Source: Polytrichum commune (lineage: Eukaryota > Streptophyta > Polytrichopsida > Polytrichales > Polytrichaceae). From it: a DNA stretch of 64,000 nt. The notes beneath the pieces are model-generated. The model was not told the origin of the DNA. It ran no database searches and saw nothing but the letters and a program-made list of their open reading frames with translations. Below are positions 40,001 through 51,756 of the stretch, piece by piece; the stretch's first letter is position 1, and each line of letters starts with the position of its first letter. The stretch is from contig OX485807.1 of NCBI GenBank assembly GCA_950295325.1, positions 47,046,796 to 47,110,795 on the forward strand, given 5' to 3'. A program made the position numbers and the translations under genes.

Positions 40001-40969
40001 ACTTCTCCATTGAGAGAACTTGCTCATCAATATGTCTTAACAAACATATCACTCTTGGAACCCTGGCATCGGTGAGCAGACTGTTCAATAGTCGCTGTGT
40101 AGTTATTTTTCAGTGAATCATGACTGTAGCAGGACTTCATCATCGTCCTCATTCATTAGTGGAGGTTCAATGACTGTAATATGACAAGTATATGACACCT
40201 GTGAGTCACATACTAATGTATCCATGCTGTGTTCAGGCAATGGAGGGATGCACATGATGCAAATGGCAACATCGAACCATTTGATGTTTGGGTTAAAAAA
40301 GCAGTGCACACCCATCCACACGATCCCAACAACGGGGACGACATGGACAGGATTTTGTTGTGTAGCAGGCCATCCCAAAAAGCAACACGGTACACGAGGA
40401 TGCGTGCATTTGGGAACCACTTTCGAGTGGAAGATTCACAATCCGCATTGTTGCAAACATACGACAGTGGAATTGCTTCTATATTTGAAGTACCCACTGT
40501 TGACTCTCAATCTGAAGTATCCCTAAACTATGTGGGAGTGCTCCAAGATATATTGAAGTTGGATTATGGTCCATTGCGAACTCCAGTAATTCTTTTTCGG
40601 TGCGAGTGGTTAAAAAGAGAAGATAATCGTGGGAATCCAACTTATGTACGGGACGATGCCGGATTTATGGTGGTGAATTCTCGGCACAAAGTACCCAAGA
40701 TGTTGGACCCGTTCATTTTCCCAAGTCAAGCTACACAAGTTTTTTTCTCCAATGATTTCAGAAAACCCGGGTGGAAGGTAGTATTGCGAAAGGAAGCACG
40801 GTCAAGGAGGGAAGAACAAGACACATCGGATGTTTTCATAACAACTAGCTTAGAATATCAAGGCATGAGTGCTCCAGAGCATGTCCCCCCACCTCCAAGA
40901 ATTGTCTCTCTAGTAGGGGCCATTGAATTATCAGACAAAGATAATTTGTTGGCAGTCGCCAAGTTTTAA
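37049..40969 (+). CDS. CACTA transposase TNPD (Tnp2 family)
   Basis: Catalyses excision and insertion of the CACTA element, acting with the accessory protein in the nucleus. Exons 37049-38815, 39173-40071 and 40237-40969 (1132 residues); junctions GGAAG|GTATT / AACCAG|GACC and CATCG|GTGAGC / TTCAG|GCAA keep frame. Domains in order: N-terminal CPCSKC-type zinc-binding segment (CPCSKCKGRVQCSL) typical of plant transposase-associated domains; acidic region; Tnp2 core (GVSNKFADQVFALFR, KIHACVGGCVLF, VRCPKCNAPRY, HDFPGYGTVAG, GYVACPVCG, then LDVMHCEQNLSKNIL after the first intron); DUF4218-like region in exon 2 (GLRGLLSPGPRMAVMRI, YPVERYMKTLK); DUF4216-like region in exon 3 (PVILFRCEW, QATQVFFSND). 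The start is the ATG at 37049, because in-frame GTG/TTG codons before it are not plausible. No stop or frameshift is seen, so this copy may be functional. An upstream untranslated exon cannot be excluded. Confidence 0.88.
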
Positions 40970-40999
40970 GTTGACATTATATTTTGTATGAGAAAATAT

Positions 41000-42060
41000 A
41001 GTTTCTGTATTCTAATTCTCAACAATGACTTAGAATTTACAGTAGGCAAGTATGACTACACTATGAGTCCAATGTGTCCAAACTATGACGTCATTGCGAC
41101 AACACTATTGCTAATGCTAACCTTGATTACGTGACATGGCATATAAGAATGTACAAGCACTCAATAATGACTAAATTTTCACTTCGGTTGGGATAGCAAA
41201 TTGTTGTGTAGATGCAATGTTTACGCTCATTGTTGACGTGGCAAGGTTATTGATGATGTACACAATAGTCATGTATGTATGAACGATTAAAACATACAGG
41301 ATCTCAAATGCTACAAATGATATTCACAGTCTCCATAAGTCCTCCCTAAACTTTAATTAATACGATCCAGAATCCTATTTCAAGACTAGCCCAATTAATT
41401 AGACACGTTAAATATTATTTAATTATAGCACATTCATATTTTTACTAGTAGTATGCTCAAAAAGTTTCGTGCCATTTGGAGGTCGTTGGCATAGAAGGAA
41501 TGGATTAAACCACAGTTAAAATAAAAGTATTTTGCAATCTGGTAGCATGTTTAATAATGACTTGTCAAAGTATGTAAAAATTCCATGCCACATGTACAAG
41601 AATAACATGAAAACGAGACGGAAACAACTAGTATTGGGTATAGAGTGCAGGGGTGTATGCCACCTCAACTTACGAAACATCTATAAGTCATTGACGTTAC
41701 CAAAGTAGTCATTAATATGACACGTCATTATTACTGTCATTGTTGCTCCTATGAAATTTCCCTATTTTCCACATCATTCTATAGCCCTAAATGCCACGTC
41801 AGAAAAGAATGTTAATACAAAGTTATAGTGCATCCTCGTCGGTGAATGACTACAAAAGAATGACTTATGAATAACTAGGTCATGATCCCATATCCACGTC
41901 ATACACGAGTGGATGGAGTGGATGATATATGGTGGACAGAAAATGACTATGTGTGAGGTCTTCAACAGAGTTCGTCGTTGAGTCAGTTGAATGACTTCAA
42001 AATGACAACCATGCTACACACGTCACCACAGGTGAACCAGATATGCGCCGTAGTCGTTTA
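41000..42060. repeat. right subterminal region of the CACTA element
   Basis: Non-coding, rich in ATGACT-type motifs (ATGACTAC, AATGACTT) and ACGTCA/CCACGT motifs. These mirror the left subterminal array (26.3-26.6 kb) in inverse orientation, as expected for accessory-protein binding sites. Confidence 0.65.
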
Positions 42061-42124
42061 ACAAGTGGTTTAGGACAAGTAGTCATTGATACCATGGTCG
42101 GAATGGACAAGGATTCTTCTAGTG

Positions 42125-44455
42125 CTTGCATTTGAGTTTGTATGAGGTAATATCATCATGAAACATGATACCATTATTATCATTATTATTTTTTTATCAT
42201 TAATGATATTGATGATATTGATGATATTATTATTATGTTATTGATTCTTCAAAATGAATATGTAAAGGATAATTTTCACTGCCCCTCCCCCAAGTACATG
42301 TCAGTATTCGAATTAAAAACTTATAAATAGTCTCAATATCCAAATTTCAATAAACATAAATTCTAAAATACAAATAATAAATTCTAAATAAATATACCAA
42401 TTTATGTGGCTTTTGTTTTCCGCTACCTAGTAAATCATCTATTGTCGTCAATAGTTGAGTGGAGCATTTTGGAGCCTTCAATATATGATTAAAAGACTTG
42501 GAACATGCCGTCATTCCTCATAAAGCCTCAAAAAGCAAATGCCATAACCATAAGCAAGATAATTTGTTTGGTTTGTTGCCAAGTGGCAAGTACACCTTGA
42601 CCTCCCTAGTATCACGCATGTGGCAACCACTATGCATGTGATAATAAGGAGGTTTGTAGTATTAACTTGGAAGCATGAAACCAGAGAATTAGTGTAGCAT
42701 GTGACAATACATAATGACACAAAATCAACATTGCAGTAAGAACAATAATGACAATAAAGACAATAATGACAACATGGTGCGTGTGAGCGTGTGGTGTGAA
42801 TTCTTGGGTGGATTAATTGAATGTCAAAACCCATAATATATGCGAGGAATTGCGACAACATGGAGGGAGATCTAAACTAAGCACATCTATTCCCTAGGGT
42901 TTCGGGATAAAAGAGGGAAGTGACATCATGTATGGTCATATTATGGAAGGTGACATTGTGGAGGGTGATATTAAGGAGGTTAGGGTGTACACTCTAACAA
43001 GAAGATTGTGCATCTAGAAAATTGTACAAGTGTCATGGTGAAAATGCACTTGTGTTGCGCAAATTGCGCATAGGCTACTTCAAGTAGCTGCTATAATTTT
43101 CCCTACGAGACTACTTCAAGTAGATGCTATGATTCTCCCTACGAGACTACTAGGGCCGTAAAGGAGGAGGCTGTAACGACTCAGTGCAGTCTACTAGGAC
43201 AAGCGGAGGACTAGCAGTTACTTACACTGAAGGTTCGGCCTGCGAGAAAATGGGTGTGGAGTTTCCTTTTTCATGTAAAATGGTCACTATTTCAAGTCAA
43301 GGTTCGGGATATTTTTGAGCTCAACCAGCTAAAATCCGTCCCTTCACAACTTTTACCGGTTCTTTCAGGATTTGACCGGTTGCAAACTTGTTACCATTAA
43401 CTTGGACCGGCCAATATCCTATATTCGTTTTCAAGTGCCGGCTGATTTCCTCTTCATTGTAATGACAGCCGGCCAGAAACTTGGGCATTGATAAGTAAGC
43501 CAGTTTTCCAATGTAGCAAAATTATATTTACAAACAACATACACCATTCAACAACAACGTCCAAAGAACATACCAACATACAACAATAATATGTAATGAT
43601 ATCAACATCCAACAATAATGATCAACAATTTATTCATAGCAGGAGTTGAACCTGAAATAACCCATCAACCGGTTGATGGCCGTGGATTTACTCTTCTATC
43701 ATACCTAGGTTTGAAAACCTCATATTAGATTTGAGGCCACAACATGATAAAAGAGTAACCTAACATATCATACTATATACAAAAATGAAAATTCATCAAC
43801 TGTTAGAGTCAAAATCAGCAGTTTCATCTTCACGTTCAAGAGGAAAACGTCATGAAAGGAATCTCTGTGGATGTGAAAACAACCATCTAAACTTTGTAGA
43901 GTTCCTCCATAAAGCAATGGCTTCCATTTGTACGTTATCAAGATCACCACGAAGATCTTCCATGGACACAGATAGATAGATAGAAACTCCGGTCCCTGGG
44001 GCAGGGGCCGGCGTGAATAAAGTGTCCGTTCGTAAAAATCCATGGACACACTCATAATACATTCTAAACGCTAGCCGTCAACAATGAAATGCAATAATGA
44101 AGCAAAAGCTTCGCTTGTCCGCCATTCACCAAATCATTACAAGCCTACAACAAACACATAACCTAAACCTTAGAACCAAATGATATCTGGCCCTAGATGA
44201 ATCAAACCAGATGAAATCCGCCTATTTCACGATTCATCCGGAAAAAAATCCTCCTGCTCAAAATGGTTGCCGGTTATAATCTGTTTTTTTTAATTTTAAA
44301 AACATCGGTTTCACATCCTCCACTTTCCCAATTCAACTGGACTTTTCATAAAACCAACCGGCCACCATTACACTAAATACCGGTTCTCCCTAGACATTGT
44401 TTCAAGTTTGCCTTCATGAATTGGACTACAGCTCATGAGTTGCCATTTCCAATTG
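42125..44455. other. intergenic, right flank of the CACTA element
   Basis: 42125-42407 is homologous to 46664-46865 (unoccupied relative of the insertion site). An ATT/GATATT microsatellite lies at about 42170-42240. A short tandem duplication (ACTACTTCAAGTAG) lies at about 43074-43148. No gene is supported. Confidence 0.5.
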
Positions 44456-44597
44456 CATAACATTATTAAGCAGTTCATGTGGGCTCCGAGGATATAACCA
44501 TGGGATGCCGTAGCTTTGGATTTGCACTAGTTGTGGCATCCCATGGTTATGCTCTCGGGCTTTAGATGAACGAACGCACATTGTTTAATAATGTTAT
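44456..44597. other. ~140-bp imperfect foldback (hairpin)
   Basis: The left arm CATAACATTATTAA ... ATAACCATGGGATGCC pairs with the right arm GGCATCCCATGGTTAT ... TTAATAATGTTATG around a ~25-nt loop (44511-44535). The inner 16 bp and outer 14 bp are perfect; the middle (GGGCTCCGAG against CTCGGGC) is mostly paired. It could be a miRNA-like precursor or a foldback MITE; neither is shown. Confidence 0.6.
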
Positions 44598-47500
44598 GTG
44601 CCAATCCGCTTCTCACAAAGTGTATAAAATTGTCCACTTTTCCCTGTGGACGTGGAATCGAAATTCAAACAATATTGTTAGAAGATTACTACTATCAACA
44701 CACGTAGTTTCATTGATGACTTGGAGTCGGCGATGGTTTATGGCCTTTGTGATGAACAACAAAGCAGTCAAGCATTAAAGTTTCAAGCACCGTTTATGGA
44801 ATGTTCTGTACACATACATTTCAGTTTTTAGATGTTCTATACACAAACGCTTCAAATTTTACACGTTGTGTAGATGTATATTTTTATGCACCACATTTGA
44901 CCTGAAGAGGAGGTCAAATTTAGTGTGCATGCAAGAAAGAGAAGAAAAAATGTCACTTGTGGTTAGTTGCCATAATGACTCCCAAGTATTTGGGCACCAC
45001 AATTCTTGGATGCTTGAGAATGGAAGGTGGTTGTGTGCACAAATATAAATGAGCAATCAATCTTCTTCAAGAGGACTTCTCCTTTGGACTAGCTAGTGCA
45101 ATCATAATTTTGCACTTTAGCCATGTGGCCGGAGAATACAAGTTCACTTTTGTCATGACATAGATCCCTTGTTTTTAGTTTAATATCTTTGTCATGGGAG
45201 AGCGGTACTAGTGCAGCAGTGCTAATGACTAAGGGACTCAATAAATTGGAACCTTGTCCTACTAGCAACAGCCATAGAAGAATTTAGAAACCATGTTAAT
45301 TATATCTTATAAGAAGACTTGCTTGTGTCTCCAACCCCTTCTCAGTTGCAAGGATTGCCTTCATTTGATCTACCAAGTCTTGGGGCAATGAGTATCAATG
45401 AGTCAAGAAACCATCATCAAGTTTGTATCTCCTCTCGATTATTGAGTTGAACACGTTGATAAAACTAGAGTATGGTGTCATCAAAGTGAGGGTTAAGCAT
45501 TAATTTCAATATCAAGTTGTGAAAATTGACAATTTTTGCAATCTCAAATTTCATTTGGTGACTAAGCCTACGTTTGTGTGTCCAAGAAAAATTAAATCCA
45601 ATTGCAAATTGCAATATAATTTTCAATACTCCCTCTCTATATTATCAATTTGTGAATCCATATGTCTCAGTTTGTGCAACCACAAGAAAGATAGTGGTTG
45701 GATGTTTTGGAGCCAAAGCATGATAAAGTCAACAAGAAAAGTGGTATGCATTTCCACTGTGATACAATTTTCATATATAGTACGGGAAGCAAGCTCAAAT
45801 CTATGCAAGGGCAAACCCCTAACCACTAATAAAATGGAAATAGAATATTGGTAGGGCTATATGATTGATTGCACACTTTACCACACACAACAAAAGCCAA
45901 CCCAACGATTTTTTCCCCAGAAGTGACCCTTTTGTCAAAGCTGCTAGTATGAAAGGCAACTGCTTGGAATAAAGCCTTAACAAAATTGTCGTGTAGCACG
46001 ACGGAATGTCATTTCGAGACCATGGAGCCCTCCAATGGGGTTGAACCAAACATAGTACAAAATGTGTGCCTCATTAGTATTATGGAGATACGTATAAAAT
46101 AGATCCTAAACTAGGTGATGGATTTGAGCTAAAACGTGCTTCATTTCAAAATTTATTATGATTGGCGTGTATAGTTCAAGTATTTGGTAAGATCATATTG
46201 TATGTTAATGCGCCCCTAATTTTGAAGCAAAATATATTTTCTTAAGGTGGTACTTCACCTCACTTTCCGAAAACGGACAATTATGGAAGTATATTCTACA
46301 AACTTAAGGATCTACTTCTATCATTTATGAATGTAAATCGTGTAGTTTGCAAATAAGTATATGAAAACATCATGACCCACCTTATTAGTAATTTTAATAT
46401 GAATCAATATTATTGTTTTGAGTTATATAACTAGGAAATGTGGCTACTTGCGCCTCTAAACTGATAGGGTACAACTTCGGTTCACTTTACCATGCTTTGG
46501 CCCTTTGATGTTTTGTTAGTAGACATGTTAGTATATAGAATCGAAGATACTCATTTGCTTGAGATAAAGGAGGAGGCCCTAGATATTACATTTTATAATG
46601 TATCTTTCATTTTGACTTGAAACCCCAACACTTTTAAATGGTTGTTTCACCCCTATTTTTTTTTCATTTGAGTTCAAACATAGTAATATCACAAAACATG
46701 ATATTTTATTAGTTTTATGTGAATGATTCCTCAAAATGCCCCCCCCTCAAAAATACATGTCAATATTCAAATAAACAACTTATAAACGGTCTCAATTTTC
46801 AAACTTGAATCACTACATAATTGAAAATACAAATCATAAATTCTCATAAATATACCAAGTCATCATTGATGGGTGGAGCATTGCAGAGCAGCCCATAATA
46901 TGCATTACTATGTAACAATGCAACCATTACTTTGTAACATCACTAGTAGGAAGGGGGGTCCCTTTGACATGTGGCCCATGACATGAAAAACTTTCATGTT
47001 GGAGTTTTGAGCTCCGTGACATATTTCTTGCATGTGTGGGAGTTATGTCACTTTCATGTCATGCAAAAGGTCCATGAAGGAATGTTCTATCTTTATTGAA
47101 TTTTATAGATCTTCTAGGTAGATCTAGACCTAGATGTGAGTCATCTTCTTCATTAATTATTAAGGTAGGAGAGAGGCAATTAGCACATACAAGTGTATCT
47201 TTCATTCATCCAACATTAAAGCATTGTAATAATAGATTATAAATAATAACTCTATATATTTCACAATAAATAGTAGATAATATATTATAAACATTAAATT
47301 AATATTAATAGACCATAAATAGTAAATAAGATACTTTAAAGAGTAACTAATAAACATTAAACATTATAAATAGATAATAATAATAGATGGTAAATAGTAA
47401 ATGATATACTATAAAAGTAATTATAATAGAAGACCGTAGATAATATATAATAATATATAAACACTAAAGAATAGATAGTATATAGTAAATAATGGCAGAA

Positions 47501-47639
47501 AATAATACATGGTAGGCAATAAAAAATAAATAGTAGATAGTAAATATTAAACAATAAATATTAGACAATAAATATCAAACAGTAAATATTAGACAGTAGA
47601 TAGTAAAGGAAGGTAGTAAATTATATACAATAAATAGGA
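44598..47639. other. intergenic with unoccupied CACTA-site relative and AT-rich tract
   Basis: 46589-46865 is collinear with the two CACTA flanks joined. 45808-45912 repeats a segment found inside the CACTA element at 31757-31845 (AAACCCCTAACCACTAATAA). 47210-47600 is low-complexity AT-rich sequence built from TAGTAAATA-like words. No gene is supported. Confidence 0.5.
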
Positions 47640-48289
47640 TGTCGTGTAAACTAAGATCGTTAAATACAACAGATCGAGTGTCGTTGTCAACATCAATTAG
47701 CAAAATAAAATAGCAAACTAAAATACTAAACAACCACCTCTTCAAGATGAGAGTTTCTCTCTCCAAGCTTAAGAAACTAAAATGTCTCCTTACAAAGCTT
47801 AAGAAACTCTAAAATTCACACACAAGAGTCAAGCTATCTCTCACTCCACGAAGGGAGAATCCAAGAGTGCAAGTGGTGGAGAAAGAATGCAAAGGCTTTA
47901 CTCATAATCTACTACACTATAGCCATGAGAAAGCAACAACAAGCTCTCTCTCTCTCTCAAAACACACTCACAAGACTTGACTTGACAACAATGGCAAGTC
48001 AAGAGGCCTTCCTCTCCATACAACCCCAATCCTATGTGGAGTTCATCCATGGAGTGGATGAACAACTAACTAGGACTCCCAATGGAGTCCATTACTCATC
48101 CCAACACACATGGACTCCTAATGGAGTCCATTTACTCCTAAATTGACGTAACTTAGCCCCCGATGTCACCTCACGTGACAGCTGTCGTGTAAACTAAGAT
48201 CGTTAAACACAACAGATCGAGTGTCGTTGTCAACATCAATTAGCAAAATAAAATAGCAAACTAAAATACTAAACAACCACCTCTTCAAG
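47640..48289. repeat. 107-bp direct repeat pair, LTR-like
   Basis: 47640-47746 and 48183-48289 are identical except for one base, in the same orientation, 543 bp apart. Each starts TGTCGTGTAAAC and ends CCTCTTCAAG (TG...CA if trimmed by two). They could be the short terminal repeats of a TRIM-type element (~650 bp) or remnants of the 3' LTR of the neighbouring gypsy element. The intervening DNA has no long frame and contains TGGACTCC/GGAGTCCA inverted motifs. No clear primer-binding site or target duplication was found. Confidence 0.5.
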
Positions 48290-48612
48290 TGCCCCCACTA
48301 GCAGATAAGGAGCCCCTCCAATCGGCTAGGAACAAACACACTCATCGGTAGAGTTGTTGAACATGATGAAGTTGTTGCTACATTTATACATATTTAATTG
48401 GGTAGTAGTAATCGAAGGAATTAAACTCGTGATTGACAAGTAATCCAAGAACTGTAGGCTAGGTGCAATGTGAGCCCCATCCTTAATCGCCTTCAACAAT
48501 TAATGTTGAATTCTTGGATAACTCTTTCAATGTGGTCTTAATCCCATAAAATTTCCAACCAACTAAATAAAAACTTCACCACTAAAACATGTGGTAAACA
48601 TCCACAAAATTC

Positions 48613-51600
48613 TCAATCATGACCATTAACGGCCACAGAATGAGAGGCTTTCCGACAACGAGGACAAACCTAATTGCCAGAATGAAGAGTAAAAAGGGGA
48701 GGTGTCAAACATGCCATGTGCCATCCACATTGACATTGGTCGCACAATAACATTGTTGCAGCTCCTTTCTTCTCTCCACAAACATAACAAGGCAGACCCT
48801 GTGGTACAACCGCCAACTCGGGATGCACAGAGCCGTCGATGGGAAGGTGACATGGAGCACAATTCTTTGAATGCTCACGACATTCCCGTCCATCCTTGCC
48901 TTCAAGCAATAATATACCACTTGGCAAGACATCTTTTACCCGCAAAATCGTGCGCCCAGCCTTGACATTCAATGTCGTAGGCGCCTCCCGTTGCAAGTAA
49001 ATATAATCCCCCTTGGAAAATCTACGAACCTGAGGTCGATAAGCTCCACTGCGGATCCGGGCATACCGTAATGTATCACGATGTTGAGCAATATTTAAGT
49101 TCTCCATAGCCATAGGCATGGCCTTTTGAAAGAACGCTGCTCGGTCATGAAGACATTGAGCCCAAACATCTGGATCATCCAAGTTTACCACGGGAGCCAA
49201 TTTCTCTCGCACCGAGCTAGGTAAAATTGGTTCCCATCCATACAAGAGTTGGTAAGGACTATAGGATGCCGAAGATGCTTGGCTGCTGAAACGATAACCC
49301 ATTGCTATCCATGGTAACATCAAGTCCCAATCGCGATGGTTGCCATGAAGCAATCCATACTTCCGCAAACCGCGCTTAACCGTCTGAACAACTCGTTCAG
49401 CTAAGCCATCTGCCTCAGGGTGATCTCTGGAAGTTGTCCGATGATCAATCAAAGCCTTGGTACACAAAGCTTCGAAAGATCCAAGAAATTCTCTCCCTTG
49501 ATCCGTCAACACCTCTGTAGGTGCTCCAAACCGTGCCAAAACTCGATCAAGAAATGCCATAGCCGCCAATTCTGAGGAATTTTGGGGAAGAGCCACGAGT
49601 TCAATCCACTTACTAAAATGCTCCACCATCACAAGCACATACTTGGAGCCACGTGGAGTGATAGTAGGCGGTCCGGCAAAATCCAAAGACCAACGATATC
49701 CCAAGCCCATAATAGGTAAAGGCTGAAGTTGAGGTGACAAAGTATTAAAACTTGACTTGACCCGGTCACATACTTCACACCTAGAAACATAAGTGGCAAC
49801 CTGTTGATACATACCAGTCCACCAATATTGGTTGCGCAACATAGAGTGTGTCCTTCGCACTCCAAAATGTCCAAGTTCCTCGTGCACTTGGAGCACTAAA
49901 AAAACTCTTTGATCTGGCCTTGGAACGATGGGCCTTATTCCGTTCGGCCACACACGAAATAACAAGCCGTTTGCCCAACGAAACCTTGTTATTCGATGGC
50001 TAACTCTATCTCGCTCCATAGCAGATAGTCCAAGAGGAAATATCCCTTGTTGAAGTTTGTGCAAGACCGCCTGGTCGTCCCACACATCACTAACAACGAG
50101 AGATTTATCAACCTCCTCATTTTGTTCTTCCACAAGGATCTCAGCAGCCAATCCCGATATCATTGTGAGATATGTGGCAGCATGCCAACCCGGCACTGCC
50201 TCACGATCATAATCTCCATGCCACCTGGCTCCAGTTAAATCCTCATCTGAAGGACTTGGATTGCGAGACAATCCGTCTGCATCCAAGTTGGCAATTTCTG
50301 CTCGGTGAACAACTTCAAAATCATATTCCTGAAGTAACAATGCCCATCTAGCAAGTTTCCCGGTGAGCTTATCTGATTCCATAAGCCATTTTAAAGGCTG
50401 ATGATCAGTCACCAAAGTAAACTTTTGCCCATACAAATAAAGTCGAAAATGTGCAATGGCCCAAACGGCCGCCAAGGCCTCGCCTTCATAAGAAGAATAA
50501 TTAGATTCAGCACTATTATTGCTTCTAGATGCATAAGCCACCACATATTCCTTTCCCTCTTCATCTTTCTGTGTCAATACCGCTCCCAATCTCACTTCAC
50601 TCCAATCCGTGTGCAATTGAAAAGCTCTAGATACATCCGGGCGTCGAAGCACTGGCGCTGAACCGAGCCTCTGCTTCAATGTATCAAATGCCTGTTGTTG
50701 TTCCCGACTCCAAATCCATGGTTGGTCTTTCCCCGTGAGAATGGTAAGAGGTTTGGCAATCAAACTAAAGTTTTTGACAAACCTCCTATAATAATTTGCC
50801 AATCCTAGAAATGCACGAAGCCGTGGTACATCACTAGATGCGGGAATTTTGTGCAAAGCATCCACCTTCGCCTGCTGCACACCAAGACCGCCAAGAACAA
50901 TCATGTGGCCTAAATAGGGCAATTGATCATGGAAAAACTTACATTTTCCATGATGTAAACGGAGTCCCCACCGTTGAAATCGTTCAAATACCGCTTGCAA
51001 ATGTCTCACATGATCCTGTGGACTATTACTAAAGATGACAACATCATCAATGTAACATCTAGCAAACGGCAAACCAGCCAATAACTGGTCCATCACCCGT
51101 TGAAATTCAGCTGGTGCATTCTTGAGACCAAATGGCAGAAATTTCCAATGATAAAGTTGATCATTGCCATCTTTATCAATTCCCCAAAATGCAGTCTTCA
51201 CCCGATCACCCAACAACAAAGGTAATTGGTGATAACCAGACCTCAAATCCAGAGTGCTGAAGATTCTAGAAAATTCCAGTGCATCAAACAACTCCTCCGG
51301 CATCGGCATTGGATATCGATCCGACTTGGTCTTGCAGTTGACTGGACGATAATCACCACACATCCGTTTTTCCGTCCAGTTGCCAAAGATATCCTTCTTT
51401 GACGGCATAACCGTGGCACAAGCATACTCTCCATTGGAGAGTTCAATCAATTCCGCTGCCAATAACTCTTGACGTCGAGTTTGAACACCCAACCTTTCAG
51501 AGGTACTAAGTCTGTACGGCCGTCTGAAAATAGGGTGGTTGTCCTCGAGTTGAATACGAACATGTTTACCTTTATATTCTTCAAGATCATGAAGACTAAA

Positions 51601-51756
51601 GGCAAAACAATTACGGTAAGAGTGAATAAATGCCCGTACCTTTCGTGCTTCGGCACCAGTAAGCTTTGGCCCCACTTCAATTGGCCAATCGTCAAACTCC
51701 GTGGTTTCCTTCTTCATAGAAGGATTGCCACTTGGTGCCAGCACAACCTGTGATTG
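48613..51756 (-). CDS. Pol: reverse transcriptase, RNase H, integrase and C-terminal PHD finger
   Basis: Continues the same frame after TAG 51757-51759, with no ATG at its beginning. Numbering from the GTG at 51744: RT with MCGDYRPVN, TLDLRSGYHQ, LPFGLKNAPAEFQRVMD and active site YIDD (231-234); RNase H with HTDWS (D380), YASRS and VTDHQPLKW; integrase zinc-binding HEELGH/CEVC (621-659); integrase core LDFAG (D688), TDQGREF (D748), HPEADGLAERV (E783). The C-terminal ~40 residues form a PHD finger: CYVC (986-989), CDQC (1001-1004), H1009, C1012. The TAG at 48670-48672 cuts it where PHD fingers usually have Trp; the last Cys pair (VCPRC) follows in frame and the frame ends with TGA at 48613. 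RT and integrase residues appear intact. Confidence 0.88.

Larger units (their letters stand above)
25813..42124. mobile_element. complete CACTA (En/Spm) transposon, 16.3 kb
   Basis: The left end at 25813 reads CACTAGAAGAAT, then TTCTTC. The right end at 42124, reverse-complemented, reads CACTAGAAGAAT, then CCTTG: 12-bp perfect terminal inverted repeats starting with diagnostic CACTA. Both sides are flanked by the 3-bp duplication CTT (25810-25812 and 42125-42127), the CACTA hallmark. Subterminal regions hold many short repeats in opposite orientation at the two ends (AGTCAT on the left, ATGACT on the right; CCACGT on both). Inside are a TNPD transposase (plus strand), a TNPA/Ptta-like gene fused to an FCP1-like domain (minus strand), and captured host exons. 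Intact termini and an intact TNPD frame suggest recent activity; the accessory gene carries one nonsense codon. Confidence 0.92.
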
